Source: Methylophilaceae bacterium (GTDB lineage Bacteria; Pseudomonadota; Gammaproteobacteria; Burkholderiales; Methylophilaceae). Taken from it: a stretch of 50,709 bases of DNA. Positions 17,520-26,565 of this stretch are shown piece by piece. The notes below the pieces were generated by a model. The model saw nothing but the letters and a program-made list of their open reading frames with translations, had not been told where the DNA came from and did not search any database. Each line of letters starts with the position of its first letter. Position 1 is the first letter of the stretch. The position numbers were made by a program, and so were the translations under genes. Location of the stretch: positions 1 to 50,709 of the forward strand of contig JACMMS010000126.1 in NCBI GenBank assembly GCA_014378915.1. Direction: 5' to 3'.

Positions 17520-19012
17520 TTAAAACCCTTAATCATGCTGCTCATCCATTGATTTTCTATAGGTGCTTTGCCTAAATACTGAGCCTGTAAACTTTGAACT
17601 ATCAAATTTCTAACCTCTGCATCTGACTGCCAATTACGTATCAACCTGCATAGATCTCGTATGTGGCGCTTATTGAACAAACGCGAACCTGTATGCTGGC
17701 GCAGACTATCCAAATCGATTAACCAAGGTGTAGCATCTACCATTTTGATGTTGGTTGCCTTAAAATCGCCATGCTCAATTTTGAATAGGTACAATTTAAA
17801 CATCATGCTTGCAATGTTTTGCGCAGCTTTTGTTTTTTGGTCTGTAGATATTTTACCATCTGCGAAGAACTCCAGCGCATCCGGCGCCTTGATAAACTCC
17901 GTAATAAAATAGGCCTCCTTGCGAATAAACCCCCAACGCCGCTCCAGCAAAGCTACGGGGGCTGCTGTAGCAATGCGTAATAATTGCAAACGATGTGCAT
18001 TTGCCCAAGACTTAGCGGCACGCGTAACACGAAAAGCACGCCCAAATCCGTGCCAAATACTTTTAATATTGTAGCGTTTAACGACTATCTTCTGACTATC
18101 TACTTCGGTCAGGCTCACAGTGCAAGTATTACCGCTTTTTAAACGCTGTAGTTCATTGTCACCCAACAATGAATCTGGGTGATTAAGTGTCTCTCGTAGC
18201 TGATGAGTGAAACAAGGCCGAGAAATGGCTAAAAACAGGCGATTTGTTTGCTCAGCCACCACATCTGTGCAAGTTCTGAACACTTTCTCATCGGCGTATT
18301 TTTTTAGTACATAGTTTCGCTCAGCATCTACCAAGTGTGTAACTGTTTTTAATCTTAGCACTTTCTGCCAACCACGCTCTTCTTCATAAATGCGACTAAG
18401 CTCTGCTAGCCAGCGCCTAGCATCTAATACATCGAACTTGGAAATTAGCGTGGCAAAATTAACTAGCGATTGAGATTTAGCACGAATAGATGAAAGCGGA
18501 CGAATCGCATCCCCATCCAAGGTATAAATCTCCCCGTTTTTAATAAGGAAATTTTTGAGGTACAAATCAGTTTGAATTAAACCTGCTTCATGGTGCTTAG
18601 CCACTTCACGCACTAACAATGTAGCTAAATTTAATTTCGCCACATCATCTAAGTTATCATCAAATATCGCCTGCTCAGCACTCAAACTGTCTTCAATGGC
18701 AGCAAAAATCAGCACCTCTGCCGCGTTTTCAACACTAGTTCCCGAATATAACAAGGCCGGCGTTAAGATATTTGCTTTTATCAATGATTGAACACCACGC
18801 AAATCTCGCGCAGCATAATGTTTGGCTTTCTCTCCCAGAAACAGCTTGGCGTAAACAGGCTGGCCATGCCAATAACCGCGGCAAACAATACGCCGATTAG
18901 GTACACGCCTGACGATTTCCAAGGCATGTAGCGAAACACCCGATTGCAAATCAACTGTAAACTCATCCTGCCCAGACTTACTTAGCTGGTATAAGTCAGG
19001 AGTCATCTTCAT
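17516..19012 (-). CDS. Protein with two LPS-kinase-like domains
   Basis: A 498-residue protein with two kinase-like units. Unit 1 (about 1-250) has a candidate ATP lysine at Lys56 and a catalytic loop GLIQTDLYLKNF with Asp149 and Asn154, followed by LDGD (Asp166/168). Unit 2 (about 265-498) has Lys312, HGDFKATN (Asp416, Asn421) and LIDLDSL (Asp433/435). The motifs resemble WaaP/Kdo kinase-type small-molecule kinases, and both units keep the key residues, so both may be active. The start overlaps the GT39 stop (ATGA) and its own stop overlaps the carbamoyltransferase start (ATGA). It probably phosphorylates core heptose or acts with WaaP. Tandem architecture is seen, function is inference. Confidence 0.8.
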   Translation of the reverse strand: MKMTPDLYQLSKSGQDEFTVDLQSGVSLHALEIVRRVPNRRIVCRGYWHGQPVYAKLFLGEKAKHYAARDLRGVQSLIKANILTPALLYSGTSVENAAEVLIFAAIEDSLSAEQAIFDDNLDDVAKLNLATLLVREVAKHHEAGLIQTDLYLKNFLIKNGEIYTLDGDAIRPLSSIRAKSQSLVNFATLISKFDVLDARRWLAELSRIYEEERGWQKVLRLKTVTHLVDAERNYVLKKYADEKVFRTCTDVVAEQTNRLFLAISRPCFTHQLRETLNHPDSLLGDNELQRLKSGNTCTVSLTEVDSQKIVVKRYNIKSIWHGFGRAFRVTRAAKSWANAHRLQLLRIATAAPVALLERRWGFIRKEAYFITEFIKAPDALEFFADGKISTDQKTKAAQNIASMMFKLYLFKIEHGDFKATNIKMVDATPWLIDLDSLRQHTGSRLFNKRHIRDLCRLIRNWQSDAEVRNLIVQSLQAQYLGKAPIENQWMSSMIKGFK

Positions 19013-20589
19013 CGACTAACTTTCCACAAGGTCCATTTGCCTTCTGTATGCACTTCCGCCAATTGAACATTCGGCAACTCTGGCTTTTCTTTGCTTATCA
19101 ACCATAATTGTGGCTCGACTTTTAGAAACTCGACCAATTGCTTTTCATCTACCACTTTTATAGGTCGGGATGCGTAAAAAGAAACCGCGCCATCCCCTGG
19201 TTTAGCTTGATAAAGTGCAGAATAACCAGTGGCTGTTTGCATTAACGTTTTGACATTTGACTTATTGGCTTCTTTAGTCAGATATTGCTCGGCAAATAAG
19301 TAGCCTGTTGTTGCAAGTACCGCAGCCAATAAGGTAGGCGTTGATAGCGCGCTCAGCTTAAATAATTTCTTAGCCAGCAATGGAATGGTTAACATCAAAA
19401 TCCAGTAAATAGGATTAAAATCAACTAAGACATGTCTAAGCTCAGCCAAAAACAAACCGGCAATAACAGCTGCACACAGTAGCCAAAATATCACACGATT
19501 AAATTGATAAAACTTAGCGTTAGCTGTGGTTTTAATTTGAGTTTGTTGCAAATAATAGCCAATCATCATGGCGATTGGTGGTTCAAAAAGCAAAGCGTAT
19601 TGCATTTGCTTATTCACTGTAAACGTCAATAAAACAAAAACTACTGCTAACCAAATCACAGAAAAATGAATGATTTTAGGTAATGGGCGATGTTTGTAAC
19701 ACCAGATACCTGTTGGAATGAGCAATAAACTCCAAGGTGCAAAAAAATCAATCGCATGCTGCAGGTACCAATAAACAGGCTGTTGATGTGTGCCACTCAC
19801 AAAGGTTTCATCAACTTGCTTACCAAAAAAATGGGCGGCTATATCTGGCATTGTGGTTAGAATCCAGACGTACCAAGCAAAGGCAATCATGATAAAAATA
19901 ATGATACCTAGCGGGTTCATTAAAAGCTTTAATGTTGCCAAACACTGCCCGGCACCATATTGCAAATAAGCGAATATCAGTACCGACAGCAAAGGAATAG
20001 CAATAGCGGCAGGGCCTTTGGTAAGAAAGCCCAAGCCTAGTGCTGCCATCAACAATAATGCATACCTCTTGTTTGCTACAGCGCTGTTAGTTACATTGCT
20101 GCTAGCTTTACCAATGGCAGTGATTGACTGCACCAAATAATAACCAGCATAACAAGCCATAGTGATAAAAAATAAGAGCGTACTATCAGCCTCGCCGCTT
20201 CTGAAATAACGCAGACTGATAAAACTTGTCGTTAACACCAAGACAATACTGGACGCAATGTTGGTATCGGTTTCTTGCTTAGCCCAAATAAAAACTAGCA
20301 TCGCCAACAAAACTGCAAATATTGCTGAAGGAAAACGTACCGCACCTTCATTCACACCAAACACTTTATAACTGACGGCCGTGAGCCAATAAGGTAGCGG
20401 TGGTTTTTGTAGGCGTAATTCGCCGTTATAATGTGGAATGACCCAATCACCCAGAACCGCCATTTCACGAGCAGTCTCGGCGACTCTAGATTCTTGAATC
20501 TTATCTACTGCTCGCCCAGTATTACCAAATAATAAACCCGTTAACACCACACTTAACATCACTATCCAAATTTTAAAAAAATTACTCAA
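19009..20589 (-). CDS. ArnT-like GT39 glycosyltransferase, second minus-strand copy
   Basis: Polytopic inner-membrane protein of 526 residues with about twelve hydrophobic stretches and a soluble C-terminal part. The N-terminal loop motif is ESRVAETAREMAVLGDWVIP, then NGELRLQKPPLPYWLTAVSY, the hallmark of ArnT-type enzymes that transfer a sugar from a polyprenyl phosphate in the periplasm. It is distinct in sequence from the GT39 at 7825-9336. It is locked into the operon by four-base overlaps with waaP upstream and the tandem-kinase gene downstream. Acceptor is likely a core residue exposed in the periplasm, but this is inferred from context. Confidence 0.87.
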   Translation of the reverse strand: MSNFFKIWIVMLSVVLTGLLFGNTGRAVDKIQESRVAETAREMAVLGDWVIPHYNGELRLQKPPLPYWLTAVSYKVFGVNEGAVRFPSAIFAVLLAMLVFIWAKQETDTNIASSIVLVLTTSFISLRYFRSGEADSTLLFFITMACYAGYYLVQSITAIGKASSNVTNSAVANKRYALLLMAALGLGFLTKGPAAIAIPLLSVLIFAYLQYGAGQCLATLKLLMNPLGIIIFIMIAFAWYVWILTTMPDIAAHFFGKQVDETFVSGTHQQPVYWYLQHAIDFFAPWSLLLIPTGIWCYKHRPLPKIIHFSVIWLAVVFVLLTFTVNKQMQYALLFEPPIAMMIGYYLQQTQIKTTANAKFYQFNRVIFWLLCAAVIAGLFLAELRHVLVDFNPIYWILMLTIPLLAKKLFKLSALSTPTLLAAVLATTGYLFAEQYLTKEANKSNVKTLMQTATGYSALYQAKPGDGAVSFYASRPIKVVDEKQLVEFLKVEPQLWLISKEKPELPNVQLAEVHTEGKWTLWKVSR

Positions 20590-21410
20590 CTCAAATCCCT
20601 TACCGCATATTTTCTTTGAAATTTTTTATACAACTCATCAGCACGCAAACTGACTTTATGCCAAAAACCACGTTCATTACTTAACGTTTTAAGTAAAGAC
20701 TGTTGTCTATATACAGATAAAAAGCGTAGGTAATCACGCTTAGTTAAACCAATATCCATCGCTGAAAAATAAAGCCCTGCAATATCTTTCATTCTCGCGC
20801 TGACTGAAACTCTCTGCGCAATGCCAACGCGGTGCAAATCAATTAAGTAGAGTTTAATTTCATCATGCTTTAAAGCAACATTATCTAAGCAAAAGTGACA
20901 GATGTAAAAGTCGCGATGATTCATACCGCCGTCATGCAGTTTTTGGGCGATTTTAGCTACGGCAACAATCAGCCTACGCTTAAAGCGCGCTGGTGGTGGC
21001 TTGTTTTTCCAATTGGCACATAAGGTTTCCAACGAAGTAATATCACCCAAATCTTGCGTTATCACAAAAGATTGTTTTGTTGCGGGGTTACATCCCTTTT
21101 CGCCAAAAGCAATCAAAGGCGTTGTAGGAATACCAATTTGATTGAGTTTCTCAATCGCTAACTTTTCTGTTTTAGCCCCAATAATAGGCAGTTTTAGAGT
21201 GAGAAAATTCTTAAAAATCTCCCTCCAGCCCACACCAAAATGCTGTTTAACAAAATAGGATTGCCCACCCAGTTTAAAATTAAGCGTTAACCGTCCCGGC
21301 ATATCGCGGAACACCTCTCCACGCAAGCCCATAATATGGGCGAAGGTATCACCGGCTGGCAATTGCTCGCGCAGAGTCTGTGGGATTATTTCGCTATTTT
21401 TTTTAAACAT
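20586..21410 (-). CDS. waaP: LPS core heptose(I) kinase
   Basis: Kinase that phosphorylates heptose I of the LPS inner core at O-4, important for outer-membrane integrity. At 274 residues it matches E. coli WaaP (265). Features: FRDMPGRLTLNF near the N-terminus, ATP-binding Lys55 in YFVKQHFGVGWREI, the hinge region FVITQDLGD, and the catalytic loop MNHRDFYICHFCLD with Asp167, followed by LIDLHR. It is 23 bases downstream of waaG and overlaps the next gene by four bases. The order waaG-waaP is the standard one. Identification is secure. Confidence 0.94.
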   Translation of the reverse strand: MFKKNSEIIPQTLREQLPAGDTFAHIMGLRGEVFRDMPGRLTLNFKLGGQSYFVKQHFGVGWREIFKNFLTLKLPIIGAKTEKLAIEKLNQIGIPTTPLIAFGEKGCNPATKQSFVITQDLGDITSLETLCANWKNKPPPARFKRRLIVAVAKIAQKLHDGGMNHRDFYICHFCLDNVALKHDEIKLYLIDLHRVGIAQRVSVSARMKDIAGLYFSAMDIGLTKRDYLRFLSVYRQQSLLKTLSNERGFWHKVSLRADELYKKFQRKYAVRDLS

Positions 21411-21433
21411 TAAGCCTTTTTAAACATGGTTTT

Positions 21434-22612
21434 TCAAAAGAAGCTGTCATTTTTCATTTTATCTAGCGCAAAAAATTCAATCAAATCAGCCTCATATGAT
21501 TGTGAAGTAGTTGCAGCAATATGTGATGTGTACTGCTTAGCATGTGCAACCCACTCAGCATGTTTTTTATTTAAACTTAGCACATCAAGCAAAGCCGCAT
21601 TTAAGGCTAACTGATTGAAAGGCGTTTCAAGCACATAACCAGCATCAGCGGCCTGCACATGAAAAGCATAACCACAATTGTCAGTAACTATCACTGGCAA
21701 TCCGGCAGTTAATGCCTCTATTAATACGATGCCTGCTAATTCTGAACGTGCGGCATGCACCAAACAATCGGCTGCCGACATCAAATCTGGCACATCAGCA
21801 CGGCCTGAGGTAATGATGATTTTTGTAGCGACATTCAAACGCTGGGCTAGCGCCTGCATTTTTACTGAATCTGTATCTTCGCCAACGGCTAATAGCCAAG
21901 TATTTTTTTGCACTGCTGGCGGCAAACTGGCAAGTGCTTCAATAGCACGATCTAAGCCTTTACGTACAAAAGCTGAGCCAACCATTAATGCAACTTTTGC
22001 ATCAGCAGGCAAGGCAAATTCCTCACGTAACTTGAGTCTAGCTGTATCGCGATTAATTTCTGCAAATCGCGCACTAGGGATGCTAGGCCGCAGCAAATAG
22101 AAACGACTATCTGGCGTTTTATACCAACGCTGAAAAACCGCCTTTTCACTAGGTGCTAGCAATAATATTTTGCAATATCCGCTCGCATCCATTACCTCCT
22201 TTTCGCACATAGCAAAAAATCGATAGCGCCCTGTAAGCCTGTACCATAAGCTACGTTCCAACTGCGCTCTTTCCATAAAACACGGATCGGCAGCGTAATA
22301 CACGTCGAGCCCAGCGCCACTTTTGAACGCTAATTTATTAAAACCAACCACAATATCAGGCTGATCTATTTTCAGCCGCTCTTCAAAAGCGTTAATCAAA
22401 GACTGATGCTTTTGATGGTTCAAAAATCCTTTATACGGCAACAAAACTACATTCAAATGCCCTTTATCTGAGCTAGGCTTTTCACCGCGCCATTGCCCGG
22501 TGTAAATAGTCACACTGTGACCTTTTGTAGCGCAATCCTGAGCAATGCGCAACATATCTCGTTGCACGCCACCAAAAGGAAAGTACTTAAAAATAAGAAA
22601 AGCTAAATTCAA
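21434..22612 (-). CDS. waaG: LPS core glycosyltransferase WaaG-like (GT4)
   Basis: GT4 (GT-B fold) enzyme of 392 residues that adds the first outer-core hexose, usually glucose, to heptose II. The N-terminal acceptor region FKYFPFGGVQRDMLRIAQ and VVGFNKL..LDVYYAADPCF are typical of WaaG, and the C-terminal donor motif EALTAGLPVIVTDNCGY contains the GT4 glutamate pair region HAARSELAGIVLIEAL. A hexosamine donor is possible. It starts 54 bases from the divergent waaC start, so the two heptose-core genes share a short promoter region. It heads the seven-gene minus-strand operon. Confidence 0.92.
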   Translation of the reverse strand: MNLAFLIFKYFPFGGVQRDMLRIAQDCATKGHSVTIYTGQWRGEKPSSDKGHLNVVLLPYKGFLNHQKHQSLINAFEERLKIDQPDIVVGFNKLAFKSGAGLDVYYAADPCFMERAQLERSLWYRLTGRYRFFAMCEKEVMDASGYCKILLLAPSEKAVFQRWYKTPDSRFYLLRPSIPSARFAEINRDTARLKLREEFALPADAKVALMVGSAFVRKGLDRAIEALASLPPAVQKNTWLLAVGEDTDSVKMQALAQRLNVATKIIITSGRADVPDLMSAADCLVHAARSELAGIVLIEALTAGLPVIVTDNCGYAFHVQAADAGYVLETPFNQLALNAALLDVLSLNKKHAEWVAHAKQYTSHIAATTSQSYEADLIEFFALDKMKNDSFF

Positions 22613-22666
22613 AATTTAATAGTGGCACAATTCTGCAAAGCATTAATTGTATGCGAAAATATTAGT

Positions 22667-23647
22667 ATGTTACGTATTCTATTAGTAAAAACCTCATCCA
22701 TGGGTGATGTCATTCATAACATGGCAGTGGTCTCAGATATACACGCACACTTCCCAGACGCCCTCATTGACTGGGTAGTTGAAACTAGTTTTAACGAAAT
22801 TATTAAACTCAATCCAAACATAAACACCATTATTCCTGTCGCCGTGCGCCGTTGGAAACGCGCTATATTCAACTGTCAAACTTGGCGTGAAATTGCTACA
22901 TTTAAACGCCAAATTAATGTGCAAAAATATGATGCTATTTTAGATACGCAAGCATTATTAAAAAGCGCGATTATTTCGCGCTTAGCCAATGGCATCACGC
23001 ACGGACCCAATACCAAAACAGCACGCGAGCCACTTGCTGGGTTTTTGTATCATCGCGGCTATGATATTCCACCTAAAATCCATGCGCTCACCCGTTACCG
23101 CATGTTAGCGGCTCAAGCGCTAGGCTATACATTACCAAGCACACCACCGGTATATAACTTACAGGTTGATGGCATTCATTCAACTGGTGTCATCCAAGCA
23201 AAAATTCCACAAAACTATGTAATGGCATTGCACAGCACCGCACGTGATGCCAAGCTATGGCCTGTAGGACATTGGGTTGCATTAGGCCATTACTTAGCGA
23301 GCAAAGGTTTAAGCATTTTGTTGCCTTGGGGTAGCGAAGCTGAGTTAGCACGCTCAAATTTAATCGCTGCGCCACTCAGTAACGCGGTGGTATTACCGAA
23401 AATGAATTTAACACAATTAGCGGTACTGATCACTAAAGCACAAGCTGCCATAGGTGTAGATACAGGGCTGATGCACATAGCTGTTGCCTTTAAAATACCC
23501 ACGCTCGCCATTTTTTGTGATACTTATATATGGCAAGCTGGCGCCATGCCCAGTAATGGCGCAATAGCAATAACGATTGGTGGCAAGCGAGCATGTCCCT
23601 CTGTCAACGAAGCCATACAGGCATTTAGTCAAATAATACCCACATGA
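22667..23647 (+). CDS. waaC: ADP-heptose:LPS heptosyltransferase I
   Basis: GT9 enzyme adding heptose I to Kdo2-lipid A. The ATG at 22667 begins the family N-terminus MLRILLVKTSSMGDVIHNM; a GTG at 22622 would add 15 atypical residues with no domain. It contains WVVETSFNEI, the LHSTARDAKLWP donor region and GVDTGLMHIAVAF near the C-terminus. The 326 residues match WaaC (~319-330). SMGDVIH is the signature that separates WaaC from WaaF. The gene faces away from waaG and is followed, 113 bases on, by the heat-shock promoter of grpE. Confidence 0.94.
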   Translation: MLRILLVKTSSMGDVIHNMAVVSDIHAHFPDALIDWVVETSFNEIIKLNPNINTIIPVAVRRWKRAIFNCQTWREIATFKRQINVQKYDAILDTQALLKSAIISRLANGITHGPNTKTAREPLAGFLYHRGYDIPPKIHALTRYRMLAAQALGYTLPSTPPVYNLQVDGIHSTGVIQAKIPQNYVMALHSTARDAKLWPVGHWVALGHYLASKGLSILLPWGSEAELARSNLIAAPLSNAVVLPKMNLTQLAVLITKAQAAIGVDTGLMHIAVAFKIPTLAIFCDTYIWQAGAMPSNGAIAITIGGKRACPSVNEAIQAFSQIIPT

Positions 23648-23671
23648 TTTAAAGGCTTAATTTAATGCCCT

Positions 23672-23699
23672 CTTGAAATCTATTACGCAAGCTCCATAT
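23672..23699 (+). promoter_or_regulatory. Sigma-32 promoter of grpE
   Basis: The -35 element CTTGAAA (23672-23678) is exact, and CTCCATAT (23692-23699) matches the sigma-32 consensus CCCCATNT at all but one defined position, with a 13-base spacer. It lies 61 bases upstream of the grpE ATG. The dnaK promoter has the same spacing. Confidence 0.85.
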
Positions 23700-23760
23700 C
23701 AAGCTTACTGAATTCATGGCTTAACAGCTAAATAACACCATTAATTAGGATTTAAAAGGA

Positions 23761-24324
23761 ATGACCATGCAGGAAGCAGACCAAAACCCAGATTCAAATA
23801 ATGAGCTACACAAGCAACTAAACAATGAAGAGTTGCTAGATAACGATCTGCAACAATCTGGTGTAGCTGGTTCATTAGATGATCGTATTAGTGAACTAGA
23901 GGCTCAGCTTACAGAAGCGCAAGCTGCAGTTTTGTATGTAAAAGCTGAAGGTGAAAATATTCGCCGTCGAACGGCAGATGATATTGACAAAGCACGTAAA
24001 TTTGCACTGGAAAAATTTAGCGGAGAGTTGCTGGCTGTAAAAGATAGCTTAGACGGTGCCTTGGCAGTTGAAAATGCCACAGTTGAAAGCTACAAAAGCG
24101 GTGTAGAACTCACTGCAAAACAGCTATTAAATGTATTTGAAAAATTCAATATTGAAGAAGTTAACCCAGTGGGTGAAAAGTTTGATCCCAATAAACATCA
24201 GGCGATTAGCATGCTGGAATCAGACGCGGAACCAAACACTGTGATTACGGTATTACAAAAAGGCTACACACTAAATGAGCGTGTCCTACGTCCAGCATTG
24301 GTCATGGTAGCTAAAGCAAAATAA
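23761..24324 (+). CDS. grpE: Nucleotide exchange factor GrpE
   Basis: Cochaperone that exchanges ADP for ATP on DnaK. At 187 residues it has family length. An acidic, disordered N-terminus (1-40) precedes a long coiled coil (about 40-110, [24 protein letters not shown]), then the C-terminal beta domain with [16 protein letters not shown], a strong GrpE signature, and [19 protein letters not shown] purine-rich AAAAGGA lies immediately upstream of the ATG. It is the first of grpE-dnaK-dnaJ, each a separate unit judged by the promoters and hairpins between them. Confidence 0.95.
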   Translation: MTMQEADQNPDSNNELHKQLNNEELLDNDLQQSGVAGSLDDRISELEAQLTEAQAAVLYVKAEGENIRRRTADDIDKARKFALEKFSGELLAVKDSLDGALAVENATVESYKSGVELTAKQLLNVFEKFNIEEVNPVGEKFDPNKHQAISMLESDAEPNTVITVLQKGYTLNERVLRPALVMVAKAK

Positions 24325-24336
24325 CTGTTTTGCTTT
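24313..24336 (+). terminator. Hairpin spanning the grpE stop codon
   Basis: A perfect 9-bp inverted repeat (AAAGCAAAA at 24313-24321 and TTTTGCTTT at 24328-24336) has the grpE stop TAA in its six-base loop. There is no further T run, so it is at best a weak terminator; it may serve as a 3'-end or processing hairpin. Confidence 0.45.
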
Positions 24337-24392
24337 ATGACAACTCTTTTGAAAATGATTCTTTCAAGATGACCATTTTTCGGTTGTGGACT

Positions 24393-24420
24393 TGAAATGT
24401 AAAAAACTAGCCCCAAATTA
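24393..24420 (+). promoter_or_regulatory. Sigma-32 promoter of dnaK
   Basis: CTTGAAA (24393-24399) is exact and CCCCAAAT (24413-24420) differs from CCCCATNT at one defined position; the spacer is 13 bases, the same as at grpE. It sits about 100 bases upstream of the dnaK ATG, leaving a long untranslated leader that ends in an AAAGGAAAA ribosome-binding site. Confidence 0.85.
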
Positions 24421-24521
24421 AAAGAATAGAAATTTCTATTCATCTGATTGATTAATCATAAAGACGAATAGTAGCTAAACAAATAGAACTAACAGAAAAT
24501 TGAGTAAAGGAAAAATACAAC

Positions 24522-26444
24522 ATGGGTAAAATTATTGGCATTGACTTAGGCACTACCAACTCTTGCGTTGCAGTGATGGAAGGCGGAAAACCGCGCGTCA
24601 TTGAAAACGCAGAAGGCACGCGCACTACACCATCAATTATTGCATATCAAGAAGACGGTGAAATTTTAGCTGGTGCACCAGCCAAACGCCAAGCTGTAAC
24701 CAACCCTAAAAATACGCTATACGCAGTTAAGCGTTTAATTGGTCGCCGTTTTGATGAAAAAGAAGTGCAAAAAGACATCAGCTTAATGCCTTACACCATT
24801 GCCAAGGCAGACAACGGTGATGCATGGGTAGAAGTGCGCGGCGAAAAAATGGCGCCACCACAAATTTCAGCTGAAGTATTACGTAAAATGAAGAAAACAG
24901 CCGAAGATTATCTTGGCGAAGAGGTCACAGAAGCAGTTATTACGGTACCAGCATACTTTAACGACAGCCAACGTCAAGCGACCAAAGATGCTGGCCGTAT
25001 CGCTGGCTTAGATGTTAAACGTATCATTAACGAACCTACTGCTGCTGCATTAGCATTTGGTATGGACAAGCAAGAAGGTGACCGCAAAATTGCGGTGTAC
25101 GACTTGGGCGGCGGTACATTTGACGTTTCTATTATTGAAATTTCAGCGATTGATGGTGAGCATCAATTTGAAGTCCTTTCAACCAATGGTGATACGTTCT
25201 TAGGTGGTGAAGACTTTGATAATCGCTTAATTGACTTTTTAGCTGATGAGTTCAAAAAAGAAAATGGTGGTCTAGATTTACGTAAGGATTTATTAGCTAA
25301 ACAACGCTTGAAAGAAGCAGCTGAAAAAGCAAAAATCGAGCTGTCATCTGCGCAACAAACAGAAGTTAACTTGCCATACATTACTGCAGATGCAACTGGC
25401 CCAAAACATTTGGTCGTGAAAATTACACGTACTAAATTTGAAAGCCTAGTCGATGATTTAATCGAGCGCACAATGGCTCCATGCCGCACCGCTATTAAAG
25501 ATGCTGGCGTTAGCTTAGATGAAATTTCTGACGTCATTTTAGTTGGCGGTCAAAGCCGTATGCCTAAAGTACAAGAAAAAGTAAAAGAGATTTTTGGTAA
25601 AGAGCCACGCAAAGACGTTAACCCAGATGAGGCTGTTGCAGTAGGTGCAGCTATTCAAGGTGGCGTGTTACAAGGTGATGTTAAAGACGTATTATTGCTC
25701 GATGTGACGCCGTTATCATTGGGTATTGAAACGCTAGGCGGCGTGATGACTAAGCTCATCAAAAAGAATACAACGATTCCTACTAAGGCATCACAAGTGT
25801 TTTCAACTGCTGAAGATAACCAAAATGCAGTAACAATTCAAGTATTGCAAGGTGAGCGCGAAATGGCTACGGCAAACAAATCACTTGGGCAATTTAACTT
25901 GAGCGAAATTCCACCAGCTGCACGTGGTACACCGCAAATTGAAGTGACTTTTGATATTGATGCCAACGGTATTTTGCATGTTTCTGCAAAAGACAAGGCC
26001 ACTGGTAAAGAAAATAAAATCACCATTAAAGCTAACTCTGGTTTATCAGAAGCTGAAATTCAGCAGATGGAAGAAGATGCTGCTAAATATGCAGATGAAG
26101 ACAAAAAGTTACGCGAAACAGTTGATGCACGTAACGCAGCTGATGGCATGGTACATAGCGTGAAAAAATCATTAGCTGAACATGGCGATAAAATCGATGC
26201 CGCAGAAAAAGCGGCGATTGAAACAGCCATCAAAGATGTTGAAGATGTAATGAAAGACGGCGACAAAGAAACCATTGAAGCCAAAACAAATATCTTGATG
26301 GAAGCTTCACAAAAGCTAGGTGAGAAAGTATATGCTGAGCAACAAGCTGCCCAAAACACTGAAAGCGCGCAACAACCACAAGGTGAAAAAACAGTGGATG
26401 GTGATGTACTAGATGCTGAGTTTGAAGAAGTGAAAAAAGACTAA
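24522..26444 (+). CDS. dnaK: Chaperone Hsp70
   Basis: ATP-dependent chaperone of 640 residues. It starts [15 protein letters not shown] and has the actin-like phosphate motifs ([25 protein letters not shown]) in the first 385 residues, the hydrophobic linker [15 protein letters not shown], then the substrate-binding and lid domains, ending in an acidic [15 protein letters not shown] tail typical of bacterial DnaK. Works with GrpE upstream and DnaJ downstream. A ribosome-binding site AAAGGAAAA sits before the ATG. Own sigma-32 promoter is visible. Confidence 0.97.
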   Translation: MGKIIGIDLGTTNSCVAVMEGGKPRVIENAEGTRTTPSIIAYQEDGEILAGAPAKRQAVTNPKNTLYAVKRLIGRRFDEKEVQKDISLMPYTIAKADNGDAWVEVRGEKMAPPQISAEVLRKMKKTAEDYLGEEVTEAVITVPAYFNDSQRQATKDAGRIAGLDVKRIINEPTAAALAFGMDKQEGDRKIAVYDLGGGTFDVSIIEISAIDGEHQFEVLSTNGDTFLGGEDFDNRLIDFLADEFKKENGGLDLRKDLLAKQRLKEAAEKAKIELSSAQQTEVNLPYITADATGPKHLVVKITRTKFESLVDDLIERTMAPCRTAIKDAGVSLDEISDVILVGGQSRMPKVQEKVKEIFGKEPRKDVNPDEAVAVGAAIQGGVLQGDVKDVLLLDVTPLSLGIETLGGVMTKLIKKNTTIPTKASQVFSTAEDNQNAVTIQVLQGEREMATANKSLGQFNLSEIPPAARGTPQIEVTFDIDANGILHVSAKDKATGKENKITIKANSGLSEAEIQQMEEDAAKYADEDKKLRETVDARNAADGMVHSVKKSLAEHGDKIDAAEKAAIETAIKDVEDVMKDGDKETIEAKTNILMEASQKLGEKVYAEQQAAQNTESAQQPQGEKTVDGDVLDAEFEEVKKD

Positions 26445-26464
26445 AAATAGTCATAAGCTAATAG

Positions 26465-26525
26465 TCGTAAGTACTTAGGTAAAGCCCAAAAAACTTGAGA
26501 CTAAGACTTACGATTTTTTGGCTTT
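26465..26525 (+). terminator. Two mutually exclusive hairpins between dnaK and dnaJ
   Basis: Hairpin A pairs 26465-26478 with 26501-26513 (13 bp, one bulged base) and is followed at once by T6, so it looks like a Rho-independent terminator. Hairpin B pairs 26481-26493 with 26514-26525 (12 bp, one bulge) and uses that same T6 as its 3' arm. The arms alternate A-B-A-B, so the two cannot both form fully. This is a terminator/antiterminator arrangement by shape; its function is inferred. Confidence 0.6.
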
Positions 26526-26565
26526 AATACGCTTACTTTTAACTAAAAAATAACGACTGAAAATT

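Noticed and set aside
26060-26359. Alanine/serine-rich minus-strand frame across dnaK
   Set aside because: It is the antisense shadow of the DnaK lid and tail coding sequence, with no family match.
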